Below are positions 25,910-36,117 of a stretch of 64,000 nucleotides of DNA, in pieces. A model generated the notes under the pieces. That model was not told the DNA's origin. It ran no database searches and saw only the letters and a program-made list of their open reading frames with translations. How positions within the stretch are numbered: the first letter of the stretch is position 1; each line of letters starts with the position of its first letter. The translations under genes were made by a program, and so were the position numbers. Source of the stretch: Ensifer adhaerens (GTDB taxonomy: Bacteria; Pseudomonadota; Alphaproteobacteria; Rhizobiales; Rhizobiaceae); contig NZ_CP083351.1 of NCBI RefSeq assembly GCF_020035535.1, positions 434,001 to 498,000 of the forward strand. The letters are read 5' to 3'.

Positions 25910-28621
25910 ATGCCAAGCAAGACCGCACAAGTAGACCAGTTTTTGCTCATCCATTCGGCGCGTGCCGACAACTGGCGTGAGATCACGACGCTTGCAGAGG
26001 CCTGGGCCGCCAATCGCGGCGCACGGGCAGCGCTGGAAGCGGCGATCTCTGCCGTGGCGCCGGCGGAGGAGTACTACGCCTATCCGGGCCGGGGATTGCT
26101 TATGGCTCTGGCGGAGCGCATCGCCACCAATGATGCGGGCGGGGCAGCAAGGCTTGCGCGGCGCATCTCCAATGGGCTGCTGACCCATTCCTATCGGGGA
26201 CGTCAGAGTGAATGGGACGTGCATGACGAGATGTCGGGAACGGAGGTGACCGATATCATGCCGCCTGGAACCGGGGAGGCGAACGGACGCCGGCCCTATT
26301 TCGAAGTTCTGTTTGTCAACAGCCAGCCGGCCGCGCGCTGGGAGACGTTCGCAGCGGAGATCCGCAGGCTCCGGCGACCGGAGGACGGCTTCATCTATGA
26401 GCCTGTTCTGGTCGGGTCCTTCGAGGATGCCTTCTGCGCGGCCGCCCTGAACCCCGATATCATCGCTGTCGTACTCGCGGAAGGCTTTCCTTACCGCTCG
26501 CGCCACGACGCGCCTGTGCTTCGCTCGGTACTCGATCCGCTTGGGGAAACCGACGGACCAGACATGTCGGCGCTCCGCCTGGCACGCAGCTTGAAGCGTA
26601 TCCGGCCCGAACTCGACGTCTATCTGCTTTCCGACCGGCAAGTCGAAAAGATCGCCGGCGACCCGACGGCGGATTCGGTGCGGCGTGTGTTCTACGCGGT
26701 GGAGGAGCCGCTGGAGATGCATCTCGCCATCCTCGAAGGCGTGCAGGCACGCTATGAAACGCCCTTCTTCGACAATCTGAAGAAATATGCACGACGACCC
26801 ATCGGCACATTTCATGCGCTTCCCATCGCCCGCGGCAAATCTGTCTTCAAGTCTGACTGGATCCGCGACATGGGCGAATTCTATGGGCTCAATCTGTTCC
26901 TGGCGGAAAGCAGCGCGACGACCGGTGGTCTCGACAGCCTGCTGGAACCTACCGGCACGATCAAGCGTTCGCAGGAGCTTGCGGCCCGCGCCTTCGGGGC
27001 CGACCACGTCTTCTTCGTGACGAATGGCACGTCCACTTCCAACAAGATGGCGGTGCAGGCGCTTCTGGCGCCCGGTGACATTGCGGTGGTCGATCGAAAC
27101 TGCCACAAATCGCACCATTACGGCATGGTTCTGACCGGTGCGCAGCCCTACTACGTCGAAGCGTTCCCGATGACGGAATACTCGATGTACGGCGCCGTGC
27201 CGCTTTCGACGATCAAGCAAGCCCTCTTGGCATTGAGGGCGGAAGGACGCCTTGATCGGCTGAAACTGCTCGACCTCACCAACTGCACTTTCGACGGGCA
27301 CATGTACAATGTCAGGCGCGTGATGGAGGAATGCCTCGCGATCAAGCCGGACCTCATCTTCCTATGGGACGAAGCGTGGTCCGGATTTGCCAGGTTTTCA
27401 CCCTTCCTGCGTCCACGCACCGCCATGGGGGCGGCCGCCGATATCGAAGACTGGCTGCACGATCCGGCCTCGGTCAGTGCCTATGAAAAGCAGCGCGCTG
27501 ATCTCGGGGATGATCCATCTGACGAAGCGCTGCTTAAAGCACGCCTGATCCCCGACCCACGGCTCGTTCGCCTTCGGGTCTATCAGACCAACTCGACGCA
27601 CAAGTCCATGTCGGCGATCCGGCAAGGCTCAATGTTGCTGGTCAAGGATGTCGACTTTCACACCGTCGAGGCCCAGTTCCACGAGGCGGTGTTCACCCAT
27701 GCTTCCACAAGTCCGAACCAGCAACTGATCGCCAGCCTCGACGTGGCTCGCAGGCAGATGGAGCTCGATGGGTATGGGTTGGTGATGAACGCGATCGAAA
27801 TCGCGCTCAAGATTCGCCGGGCAATCAACGAGCATCCACTGATCTCGAAGTATTTCCGCGTTCTGGGTGCCGATGAGATGATCCCCGCGGAGTACAGGCA
27901 GTCAGGGTTCAAGGACTACCTGGCGCCGGGCGCGACCTGGGCCACGGCGGTGAAGGCGATGAAGGAGGACGAGTTCTACCTCGATCCAACGCGTATGACG
28001 CTGGTGTGCGGAACGGCTGGCTTTGACGGAACGCAGTTCAAGGGGCTGCTAGCCAACGAGTACGATATCCAACTGAACAAGACGTCGCGCAACAGCGTGC
28101 TCCTGCAGTCCAACATCAACAATACCCGCAGCGATATCGCGCACCTCGTTCGTGTCCTGGTCGAGATCTGCAATGATATCGAAAAGCGCCTTGTCAACGG
28201 CGGAGAGGCCGAGCGTGCAGCTTTTGCAGCACGGGTAAAGTCGCTGATGACCGACGTGCCGGACCTCCCCAACTTCAGTCATTTCCATGAGATGTATCGC
28301 GGCGATGCGGGGCGTACGACGCCGGAAGGCGACATGCGAGCCGCCTTCTTCAATGCCTATGACGCCTCCGTGTGCGAGTATGTGCCGCTCATTGGCGCTG
28401 AATGCGATCGGCGCCTGAAGGAGGGGCCAGAAATGGTCTCTGCCAACTTCGTTATCCCCTATCCGCCGGGGTTCCCGATCATGGTTCCGGGTCAGGTCCT
28501 GACGCAGGAGACAATCGACTTCATGCGTAAGCTGGATGTGAAGGAGATCCATGGCTACGAAAAGGCTCGGGGACTGAAGCTGGTCAAACCAGATGCCGTT
28601 GCTGCCAAGGCGAAACGATAG
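25910..28621 (+). CDS. PLP-dependent Orn/Lys/Arg decarboxylase, large form
   Basis: This 903-residue enzyme belongs to the fold-III basic amino-acid decarboxylases (SpeF/CadA/AdiA family). An N-terminal receiver-like wing domain (about residues 125-290) precedes the PLP domain. Landmarks are TNGTSTSNK, a PLP-contact Asp in LWDEAWSGF and the Schiff-base lysine K565 in STHKSMS. A C-terminal domain follows (NFVIPYPPGFPIMVPGQ). Decarboxylation consumes a cytoplasmic proton, so with two flanking AspT-type antiporters this looks like an acid-resistance or proton-motive decarboxylation module. The substrate (Lys, Orn, Arg or other) cannot be fixed from sequence. It is longer than E. coli AdiA (about 750 residues). 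Confidence 0.9.
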   Translation: MPSKTAQVDQFLLIHSARADNWREITTLAEAWAANRGARAALEAAISAVAPAEEYYAYPGRGLLMALAERIATNDAGGAARLARRISNGLLTHSYRGRQSEWDVHDEMSGTEVTDIMPPGTGEANGRRPYFEVLFVNSQPAARWETFAAEIRRLRRPEDGFIYEPVLVGSFEDAFCAAALNPDIIAVVLAEGFPYRSRHDAPVLRSVLDPLGETDGPDMSALRLARSLKRIRPELDVYLLSDRQVEKIAGDPTADSVRRVFYAVEEPLEMHLAILEGVQARYETPFFDNLKKYARRPIGTFHALPIARGKSVFKSDWIRDMGEFYGLNLFLAESSATTGGLDSLLEPTGTIKRSQELAARAFGADHVFFVTNGTSTSNKMAVQALLAPGDIAVVDRNCHKSHHYGMVLTGAQPYYVEAFPMTEYSMYGAVPLSTIKQALLALRAEGRLDRLKLLDLTNCTFDGHMYNVRRVMEECLAIKPDLIFLWDEAWSGFARFSPFLRPRTAMGAAADIEDWLHDPASVSAYEKQRADLGDDPSDEALLKARLIPDPRLVRLRVYQTNSTHKSMSAIRQGSMLLVKDVDFHTVEAQFHEAVFTHASTSPNQQLIASLDVARRQMELDGYGLVMNAIEIALKIRRAINEHPLISKYFRVLGADEMIPAEYRQSGFKDYLAPGATWATAVKAMKEDEFYLDPTRMTLVCGTAGFDGTQFKGLLANEYDIQLNKTSRNSVLLQSNINNTRSDIAHLVRVLVEICNDIEKRLVNGGEAERAAFAARVKSLMTDVPDLPNFSHFHEMYRGDAGRTTPEGDMRAAFFNAYDASVCEYVPLIGAECDRRLKEGPEMVSANFVIPYPPGFPIMVPGQVLTQETIDFMRKLDVKEIHGYEKARGLKLVKPDAVAAKAKR

Positions 28622-28736
28622 CCTGCAACACGGTCGTGCCGGAATTCTCAGCGTAGCCGCTTGCCAATTTTGCATGAGCGTTTCGGTTCGACCGTGATGG
28701 CGTCTTAGCCTCTGGCCGAAGGGGGAGGGGGACCTG

Positions 28737-30431
28737 GTGATAATTTGGATCGAGCAATTCCTGACCAAGTATCCTGAGCTTGCGGTATTCCTTGCTATCA
28801 GCATTGGATATCTGATCGGGGGTCTGAAGTTCGGAGGCTTCAGCCTGGGGCCGGTTACGGGATCGCTGTTTGCAGGTATCCTCATCGGCCAGTTCGCCGA
28901 TGTTCCGATTGCCGGGATGGCGAAATCGCTGCTGTTTCTGCTGTTCCTTTTCGGTATCGGCTACTCGGTCGGGCCACAGTTCCTGCAGGCCTTGAAACGC
29001 GATGGAATGAAGCCGGTCCTGCTTGCGGTGTTTGTGTGCGTGACCGGATTGCTCACAGCTGTCGTGGTTGCCAAATTCCTTGGTCTGGATCCAGGTTTTG
29101 CGGCCGGGCTTTTGTCGGGTGCCCTGACCGAAAGTCCGGCAATGGGCACTGCCACCGAAGCGATCAATGCATTGCCACTGCCCGAGGCGGATCGCGCACG
29201 GTTTGTCGCCCATATCGCTGTGGCCGATGCTGTTTGCTACGTTTTCGGCGCAGTTGGCGTCATTCTGTTTTGCAGCGTCGTCGGCCCGAAACTGCTTGGC
29301 ATCGACCTCGTCGCCGAGGCGCTGAAGCTTGAGAAGGCGTACGGGATAACCCGTAAGACAACCGGGGTCTCCTCCGCCTGGCACCGGTTCGAGATTCGCG
29401 CCTACCGGATAGCGGACGGCGCGCCGATCGTCGGCCAATCGATCGTCGCTGCCGAGGCGACACTTCCAGAGCATAGACTTTTCATTCAACGCTTGCGGCG
29501 GAGGGAGGCTATCCTTGAGGCCGCGCCCGATCTTGTAATTGAACCCGGCGATATCGTTGCGGTGTCCGGAACAAGAGAGGTTCTTGTGACTGTTCTTGGT
29601 CCGCGCTCCGAAGAAGTCGAGGATCGCGAGCTGCTCGACGTGCCGGTCTCGGTTACCGACGTTTTGCTGACGAACCCTGATCTCAATGGCCGAAGCATAG
29701 CGGATGTAGCGACCGAAGGATGGGCAAGGAGCCTCTATCTGCGAACGATCACTCGTGGCGGCCAAGATATTCCCCTTGCGCCCGGGATCACGGTGCAGCG
29801 CGGGGATATCATGCGCCTCGTCGGCCCGGAACCTGTCGTGTCGAGCGCGGCCAAGCGCATTGGTGTCGTCGTCGCGCCGGCGACGGCAACGGACTTCCTG
29901 GTCCTTGGCCTTGCCATCTTCCTTGGCGGGCTTGTCGGCGTTCTCGTCACGTTTCCGATCGGCGATATGCGGATTTCGCTGAGCACCAGTGTGGGCACAC
30001 TCCTCGCCGGACTGATTGTGGGGCACCTGCGTACGCGCTTTCCACTTTTTGGCAGGATTCCGGATGCCGCCGTTTCACTCATGACGGCGCTTGGTCTGGC
30101 TGCCTTTGTCGCGATGACCGGTCTTCATGCCGGACCTATATTTGGCCCCGCTATTGCGGAAGCGGGTGTCGGACTTTTGTTTGGCGGCATGGTCGTCACG
30201 ATGGTTCCGTTGATCGTAGGCCTCTACTTCGGGCGCTACGTACTTGGCATGAACCCCATATTGCTGCTGGGCGGGCTTGCCGGAGCGCAGACCATGACGG
30301 CTGGCATGGCCGCGGTGCAAGACAGGTCCGGGAGCTCTGTTGCAGTCCTTGGCTACACGCCCGCGGTCCCGATCGGCCATATTCTGCTGACGACCTGGGG
30401 GACAGTGATCGTCGGTATCGTCGCCGGATGA
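28737..30431 (+). CDS. AspT/YidE-type amino acid antiporter (AAE family), second paralog
   Basis: This 564-residue paralog of the 23968 gene has the same architecture: about five membrane segments, two TrkA-C domains (about residues 215-290 and 300-375) and about five membrane segments. Motifs such as LLFLFGIGYSVGPQFLQALK and GGLAGAQTMTAGM align with its partner. The start is GTG 28737, supported by the strong ribosome site GGGGGAGGGGG 5 nt upstream. It follows the decarboxylase by 115 bp on the same strand. The paralogs are clearly diverged, so they may carry different substrates or directions. Confidence 0.88.
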   Translation: MIIWIEQFLTKYPELAVFLAISIGYLIGGLKFGGFSLGPVTGSLFAGILIGQFADVPIAGMAKSLLFLLFLFGIGYSVGPQFLQALKRDGMKPVLLAVFVCVTGLLTAVVVAKFLGLDPGFAAGLLSGALTESPAMGTATEAINALPLPEADRARFVAHIAVADAVCYVFGAVGVILFCSVVGPKLLGIDLVAEALKLEKAYGITRKTTGVSSAWHRFEIRAYRIADGAPIVGQSIVAAEATLPEHRLFIQRLRRREAILEAAPDLVIEPGDIVAVSGTREVLVTVLGPRSEEVEDRELLDVPVSVTDVLLTNPDLNGRSIADVATEGWARSLYLRTITRGGQDIPLAPGITVQRGDIMRLVGPEPVVSSAAKRIGVVVAPATATDFLVLGLAIFLGGLVGVLVTFPIGDMRISLSTSVGTLLAGLIVGHLRTRFPLFGRIPDAAVSLMTALGLAAFVAMTGLHAGPIFGPAIAEAGVGLLFGGMVVTMVPLIVGLYFGRYVLGMNPILLLGGLAGAQTMTAGMAAVQDRSGSSVAVLGYTPAVPIGHILLTTWGTVIVGIVAG

Positions 30432-30531
30432 AATCCCGATAGTCTAATCGATCAGCTGCAAAACTGGTGCGTAACTAGAATTCGCAACAGACTTCCAGAG
30501 TAAAGTGGCGAATACTGCTGCGAATCGTCAA

Positions 30532-30542
30532 GGCGAATCGCC
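30532..30542. promoter_or_regulatory. Small palindrome before the porin gene
   Basis: GGCGA-A-TCGCC is a perfect 11-bp palindrome ending 21 bp before the porin ATG. It could be an operator or a 5'-UTR hairpin that masks the ribosome site. Weak call. Confidence 0.25.
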
Positions 30543-30563
30543 GATGAGCTGAAGGTGCTTTTG

Positions 30564-31744
30564 ATGCGGCATGCATTATACGTTGTTTCACCCGCACTTC
30601 TCATGGCGACACTGGCGGGTGCGGGGTCTGTGGCGGCCCAGGAGCCGGCAAAACCAGTGCAGCAGCAAGGGCAAAACAGCAAGGAACCAGAACATTGGAT
30701 TCCGAAGCTGCGGCTCGGCGACGATAATGCCTATTTCGAGTTCTACGGGCAGATCAACAAGGGCCTGCTGATCTACGATGATGGCGGGCAAACGGAAAAC
30801 TATTTTCCAGTCGACAACGGCAACTCGTCTTCACGCGCGGGCTTTCGCATCTATAGCCTCATGGAAAACGACTGGTCTTTCGGGGCCAATCTCGAATGGG
30901 AGTGGAACCCTACTCGACAACCAATGTGAACCAGACGAACGAGGATCACTTCGACTGGGGAACCGACCTTATGCGCAAGGCGGAAATCTATCTGAATTCG
31001 AAGGATTACGGCAAGTTCTGGTTCGGCCAGGGCAGCATGGCCTCCGATACGAGCGCCGAGGTGGATCTCTCCGGCACGGACGTCGTTGGTTATTCATTGG
31101 TGTCGGATATGGCCGGTGGACCGTTTTTCCGCAACGAGGACGGCACGCTGTCGACGGTCCATGTCAAGGACGCGTTCACCAACTATGACGGCCTCAGCCG
31201 CAAGCTGCGCGTCCGGTACGATACTCCATCTTATGGCGGCTTCAGCCTTGCGACGTCGGTGGGAACGCAGGTTGTGCCGGAGACAACCGACGTCACTGTC
31301 TGGGATATGGCGGTTCGATACAATGAGACCTACGATGCCTTCAAGGTTAGCGCGGCTCTTGCTTTTTCAAAGCCAGGCGGCAGCAACTCCATCTACGACG
31401 GGTCCGTTTCCATCCTGCACCTGGATACCGGCCTCAGCCTCACCCTTGCAGCGGGCTATTCCGACAAGGAGACGGTTGATGGGCGCTATGGTTACGTAAA
31501 GGTCGGCTATCAAGCTGATATCTTCGATGTCGGTAAAACTGCATTTTCAGTCGACGCCTATTTCGGCAAGGACATTGCAGGCAAGGGTAGCGAGAGCGAT
31601 TCCTTCGGGGCACAGATTGTCCAGAACCTCGACTATCTGCAGACGGAGCTCTACCTTGGAGCGCGGACCTACTCACTCGATCAGGAGACCGCCGATCTTC
31701 AGGATAGCTTTGCTGTTTTGGGTGGTGCCAGAATAAAGTTCTGA
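30564..31744 (+). pseudogene. Outer-membrane porin, disrupted by a one-base frameshift
   Basis: Two frames make one Gram-negative porin of about 390 residues. The first (30564-30929) has a signal peptide (SPALLMATLAGAGSVAAQ) and YFEFYGQINKGLLIYDDGG. The second (from about 30910 to 31744) has FWFGQGSMASDTSAEVDLSG and ends in a beta-strand with terminal Phe (VLGGARIKF), as outer-membrane barrels do. They join at a C run near 30909-30911; one extra base there restores a continuous protein. It may be a real mutation, phase variation or a sequencing error. It lies just after the second antiporter. Confidence 0.85.
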
Positions 31745-32027
31745 AGCACCGTTGGGCTGGCAAACTCGTACCTGCAACCATTCGCCAATGAAACGACGGG
31801 CTTGACCTTTGAGCTACGGGTCGCACCAAAAAAAGTTTCTCAGGGCGGCAGCTCGTTTGCGCGGGCCATAACTGGGCCAGTGACGGCACGTCCAAGGGGC
31901 GTCGGCACTTGTCGTCAACTTGGCCGGTACGTCATGATGAAGCTTGGCTTGCCAAGCTTGGCCCTGATGGTCCATGCTTTCGACCTGGTCGACCAACATT
32001 CATGTTTGTCGCCGTTGGTCGCCATCT

Positions 32028-33113
32028 TCAAGGGGGGTGCTGCGGCACTGGCGAAGGTACGCCAAGTCGTATCGCCTTCGAGAAGTTCGGCGACAACCCG
32101 TCGGCCCGCGCACGCTGGTCGATATGACTGGCATTTCTGAGCTCCGTGAGCGACACTGACGTATCAACCGCGCCGCGACCATAAGCGTAGTCGGGTAGAT
32201 AGCCGTTGACGATGAGACGCCAGTCGAACGGGACCGTGTCTCCCACAACGCGCATCATCTTGACGACTGTGGTCGTGCAGTTGGTCGTAAGCGAGTTGTA
32301 GAATTGCGGCGTTCTAGCAAGCGCATTGGCGTCTGCAACATACTCGCGCAGAAGCGCACGTGCCTGGTCAGGCGACGCTTTCAGGCGATAGATCTGAACA
32401 TCCTCGCCGCGGAAGTTCGAACGGACGCCCACCACGTCCCGTTCATCGGCTGCGATGATGACCAGAGGATTGCTCTTGAATAAATCTGCAAGCGGCGAGA
32501 ACCCGCCGCCAGCCCGCCGACGGACCTCGATCGACCACGGAAGCTGCTCGCCCCCTTCAAATCCGAAACTGAAAATGACGTGGGCAATCTCTGGTCCCGC
32601 CCAATAAGACATGAACAGGTCGACCGTTTTGAGCTTCCTCATGTCGTAGGTCCGCGTGGTCCACTGCTCGACGAATTCCGTGGTGCTGTGCCATTCGAAG
32701 TTCCGAACATTGGTCAGTGTCAGCAGGTCGCCGTCAAATTCGCCTGTGACCTGTCGCGCGACATCGGGTGCCCAGGATGCGTTTTCGACGGGTTTGATCG
32801 TCCGCCACCACAACAGGACAACTGCGAACGCGACTGCGAACGCCAGGAGAGCTTTGAAACGCCAGCGGCCAAACAGCGCGGCGACCGTGAAAAGCCCGAC
32901 AAGTGCAAAAAGGCCGGCGACAAAGCCTCTTGTGATCTCTGAAACGGGAAGGCGGTACCACAATGCGAGCGTGGCCCATGCAGCGGCCAAGGCTAGTAGA
33001 ATTGCTGGTGGAACAGTCAGGACAGCCAGAGCCAAGCGGCTCCAGCCGCTCTTTTGCATGTTCGCCCCAGGACCGCTCAATAGATCAGTTCCCGCGCTGT
33101 CTTCGGGCCGCAT
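32028..33113 (-). CDS. DUF4105 family membrane-anchored protein
   Basis: This 361-residue protein has three N-terminal membrane segments (about residues 26-45, 61-85 and 88-106) and a periplasmic domain of the DUF4105 type. That domain has FMSYWAGPEIAHVIFSF and the cysteine motif YNSLTTNCTTTVVKMM near residue 280. DUF4105 is thought to have a papain-like fold; its activity is unknown. An internal ATG at 33059 is an alternative start. It has palindrome copy 3 at 153 bp upstream, linking its control to the DUF3300 genes. Confidence 0.85.
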   Translation of the reverse strand: MRPEDSAGTDLLSGPGANMQKSGWSRLALAVLTVPPAILLALAAAWATLALWYRLPVSEITRGFVAGLFALVGLFTVAALFGRWRFKALLAFAVAFAVVLLWWRTIKPVENASWAPDVARQVTGEFDGDLLTLTNVRNFEWHSTTEFVEQWTTRTYDMRKLKTVDLFMSYWAGPEIAHVIFSFGFEGGEQLPWSIEVRRRAGGGFSPLADLFKSNPLVIIAADERDVVGVRSNFRGEDVQIYRLKASPDQARALLREYVADANALARTPQFYNSLTTNCTTTVVKMMRVVGDTVPFDWRLIVNGYLPDYAYGRGAVDTSVSLTELRNASHIDQRARADGLSPNFSKAIRLGVPSPVPQHPP

Positions 33114-33580
33114 TGCTTGGCCTGCCGCTTGCTCATGTCTTACCCCTCTCGTTTACGTTCGAATACTTCGATTGGCTCGGTTCAGGAGCCGTTTGACCGC
33201 CGCAGGATTTCCCCAAGTTCCCTATTCGTCTGCATTATGCTGAATATGGCGTGTCGCTAAAGAGCGTAACGGTTACATTTTTGCACGACCGCGGTGCCGC
33301 CGCGGACTTTTGTTTCGGCGGCGACTTCAATGGGGCGGATGGATTTGCTCTTGAAGCCCGCAAAGAGGGCTGGGGAGAAGGATCAAGCGTCAGCGGCTCG
33401 TGGGAAGCAGGCGTCAAACGCGCCTACTAGCCCAGCTAAATTCAAGGAACTTGCGATAGACTTGCGCCTTGGCCAATCCACAGTCGAAGTTCGAAAAGAA
33501 TTGGCGTGAGCTCAATTCCATTCACCTGCGACGCCGTCGGATTTCGAACCGTTCAACAAGGCCTGTAAGGAGGCATCCTC
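33114..33580. other. Intergenic region with palindrome copy 3
   Basis: It holds the promoter region of the DUF4105 gene, including the palindrome at 33266-33276. The rest, to the DUF2950 stop, has no recognisable gene. Confidence 0.45.
33263..33280 (-). promoter_or_regulatory. Palindromic operator/promoter element, copy 3
   Basis: The core is GTAAC-G-GTTAC at 33266-33276, upstream of the DUF4105 gene. On the minus strand ATATTC (33247-33242) follows 18 nt later, matching copy 1, and similarity to copy 1 extends over about 50 bp. Confidence 0.65.
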
Positions 33581-34558
33581 TCAATCGGGCGCGACGTCCC
33601 ATTTGTCGTCGGGATCGAAGCGATCGATGAAGGGCACGATCTCTTCGGTATTCGGCCCGAGATCGCGTTCGTAGACGATACCCTGCTGGTTGACGACGAA
33701 GGTCTTGACGCCGGTCTCGGCATAGCTGACCGGCGAGGCGATCAGGGCGAAGCCGCCGATCATGTTGCCGTTGATGACATAGTCGTACCGGCCGCCGGCG
33801 ATGTTATCGCCCTGCAACGTCAGGATGCGGAAACGGTAGCCGAAATACCCTTGGCCGGCCTTCGCCTTCTCCAGCGCAGCTTCGCTGATCGCATCGCCGA
33901 CCGGGCTTTCACCATCGCCCTGGTCGGCCGGCCAGTAGAGCCCGTCCGTCAGGCCCGGGGAGCTGATCAGCTTCTGGGCATATTCGAGCACGCCATCGGC
34001 GTCGCGGTCCTTGGAGGCATATTCCTTCTGGGCGTCGACATAGGCCTGTACCGTATCGATCGCTTCGAGTTCGTTCTCGCCGACGCGGCGATTGATGATT
34101 TCCTCGAGCCCGACATAGGTGTCGAAGGCCCATTTGCCGTCTTCGCCCTTGGTGATCGGGAATGGCAGCGGCCAGAGCCGATCGCCGATCTGGATAATCT
34201 TGCGTCCTTCGAGATCATTCACGGTGACATTGCGGGCGGCACCTTCGCGGATGAGCGCGAAAGTATCCATCGTCCCTTCACCGGCTTTGAGCTTTTCCTC
34301 ATTGAGCCCGAGAAGTTTTGCGAGACCGTCGAAGTCATTGGCGGCGAGTTTCGCCTTGAATTCGTCGACTGCCTTGGCCGGGTCATCGAAGGCCGGAGGA
34401 TCTTCGTCGGACGCATAGGCGTCGAGGCCGGCCGCCATTTGATCCGTTGGTGCCTGATCGGCTGGCGCCTTTGTCTGCGCGGATGCGTTGAGCGGTACGG
34501 CGGCCAGTGCGAGGGCGATCGCCGTTCCAAGGAGAAGCGGATGAAAGAGCTTTGTCAT
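33581..34558 (-). CDS. DUF2950 family secreted protein, copy B
   Basis: This 325-residue exported protein is a close paralog of the 18912-19892 product, differing at about 18 positions, mostly in the signal peptide and the first half. It has the same domain landmarks (RLWPLPFPITKGEDGKWAFD near residue 125). It is encoded 21 bp after DUF3300 copy B. Function is unknown; conservation of both copies suggests that both are, or recently were, under selection. Confidence 0.9.
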   Translation of the reverse strand: MTKLFHPLLLGTAIALALAAVPLNASAQTKAPADQAPTDQMAAGLDAYASDEDPPAFDDPAKAVDEFKAKLAANDFDGLAKLLGLNEEKLKAGEGTMDTFALIREGAARNVTVNDLEGRKIIQIGDRLWPLPFPITKGEDGKWAFDTYVGLEEIINRRVGENELEAIDTVQAYVDAQKEYASKDRDADGVLEYAQKLISSPGLTDGLYWPADQGDGESPVGDAISEAALEKAKAGQGYFGYRFRILTLQGDNIAGGRYDYVINGNMIGGFALIASPVSYAETGVKTFVVNQQGIVYERDLGPNTEEIVPFIDRFDPDDKWDVAPD

Positions 34559-34579
34559 GGTCGTTCTCCTATGATCCGT

Positions 34580-35959
34580 TCAACGTCTGCGTCCGCCGCC
34601 ACCACGACCGCCGCCGCCACGGTGAATCGGCGGCCTGCCGCCACCGCGGCTCATTTGTGGCCGTCCGCCGCCGCGCTGGCCGCCGCCCATGCTCTGGCCA
34701 CCGCGGCGTGACGAGTTGATTTCGCGCCGTCCGGGATTGACGTTGCCGAGGCCCGATGGGTTTCTCGATCGGTTCTGCGCCTTGGAGGCCATCTTCTTCT
34801 TGCCGCCCTGACGGTTGACCTGAGAAGGTTTTTTGCCCGAGGGACGATTGATGCTCGGCTTGCCGTCGCCGGCGCGCGCTTTTGCGATCGCCTGCCCGCC
34901 ACCGGCCCCACCTGGTCTGGCTGCCGGCCTCTGCTGGGCCTTCAGCCCATCAAGCGTGCTCTTGCGCACGTCCCTGATCTGACCGCCGCCACCACCGCCG
35001 GGCCGTGCGTTCGGCCGATCGCGGTTGATCTCGGCGGCGCGGTTGCGCAGGTTGTTGTTGCCGTTTGCCTTGATGTTGTTCTTGATGCTGTTTCGGTCGA
35101 AATGTTGAAGCTGGTCGCGGTCGAAGTTGATCTTGCTGCGATCGACATTCTTCCAGTCGACGTCGTTCCACTTGACCTTGCCGTTGATGTTGTTGAAGCA
35201 GTTGTTGCAGTCGATGTCCATGTCGCCGCCATTCCAGCGGCCGCCCCAGACGCCCCAATCGTCCCAGTCGACGATCGCGGCGAAGGCAGCACCGGTCACA
35301 GCACCTGCAAAGAAGGCTGCGCCGGGATACCAATAGGCCGGATAGGGTTCGTCATAGTAGCCGATCGGCGCCGGTGCATAATTCGGCTCGTACAGCATCT
35401 CCGGCGGATACTGCGGCACGTAGATCGTTTCAGGATTGGCTGCCTGGATGACGACGTTGTCGCCTTGCTGGACCACCGTCACCTTGTCGTCGCTCTTGAT
35501 GATATTCTTGGCGACCGCTTCGTCACGCAATTGCTGTATCGCGATCAGCACATCCTTCTGCTGATTGGCGATCGCGTCGCCGAAAGACTGCGTCCATTCG
35601 AGGTCTTCGCTCATCATCTTGACGATCTGGGGATAGTTGAGCAGCGAAATGACGCTGCCGTCCCAATCGTCCTTTGGCTTCATGTCCGGCTTTTTCTGGC
35701 GAGCCTCGAGGAAGCGCTCCGCCTCGACGATCTGCAGCGGATAGAGCGCGGCAGCGGAGATCAAGGCCACCAGTTCGTCTGGATAGAGCGCGATGCGGGC
35801 AACCAGGATCTCGAGTTCGTCGTCGGTGAGCGGTTCCGGCGCCGTTTGCTGCTCGGCCGCCGGCGCGCTTGCCGACTGCTGCGCGAGCACCGGGTTCATG
35901 GATGATGAGAGCATCATGGCAATTGTGCTGCCAAGTACGAGGATCGTCTTCCGGATCAT
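34580..35959 (-). CDS. DUF3300 family secreted protein, copy B
   Basis: This 459-residue exported protein is a close paralog of the 19911-21275 product. It has a signal peptide (ILVLGSTIAMMLSSSMNPVL), a DUF3300 helical region (LVARIALYPDELVALISAAA), PETIYVPQYPPEMLYEPNYA and a low-complexity tail rich in Gly, Arg and Ser. The tail differs from copy A in repeats and indels. ATG 35959 follows GGAGGTGATT directly, giving a normal start that copy A lacks. It probably works with the DUF2950 protein encoded just downstream. Confidence 0.9.
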   Translation of the reverse strand: MIRKTILVLGSTIAMMLSSSMNPVLAQQSASAPAAEQQTAPEPLTDDELEILVARIALYPDELVALISAAALYPLQIVEAERFLEARQKKPDMKPKDDWDGSVISLLNYPQIVKMMSEDLEWTQSFGDAIANQQKDVLIAIQQLRDEAVAKNIIKSDDKVTVVQQGDNVVIQAANPETIYVPQYPPEMLYEPNYAPAPIGYYDEPYPAYWYPGAAFFAGAVTGAAFAAIVDWDDWGVWGGRWNGGDMDIDCNNCFNNINGKVKWNDVDWKNVDRSKINFDRDQLQHFDRNSIKNNIKANGNNNLRNRAAEINRDRPNARPGGGGGGQIRDVRKSTLDGLKAQQRPAARPGGAGGGQAIAKARAGDGKPSINRPSGKKPSQVNRQGGKKKMASKAQNRSRNPSGLGNVNPGRREINSSRRGGQSMGGGQRGGGRPQMSRGGGRPPIHRGGGGRGGGGRRR

Positions 35960-36117
35960 AATCACCTCCGAGCGACTGAAGAACATTGGGTTCTCGGACT
36001 GCTAAGAACTCAGGGCACGTTTCCGTAAACGGTTCCACGAGCATGTGAGCGCCCGCGAAGAACCAATTCTAGCTAAAGATCCACAAGCATTGTGCGGATT
36101 TTGTGCGTTTAATGAAG

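Noticed and set aside
25814..27301. 495-codon minus-strand frame opposite to the decarboxylase
   Set aside because: Antisense to an intact PLP decarboxylase; composition is that of a shadow frame.
28584..30026. 480-codon minus-strand frame over the second antiporter
   Set aside because: Antisense shadow of a conserved membrane transporter; no family features.
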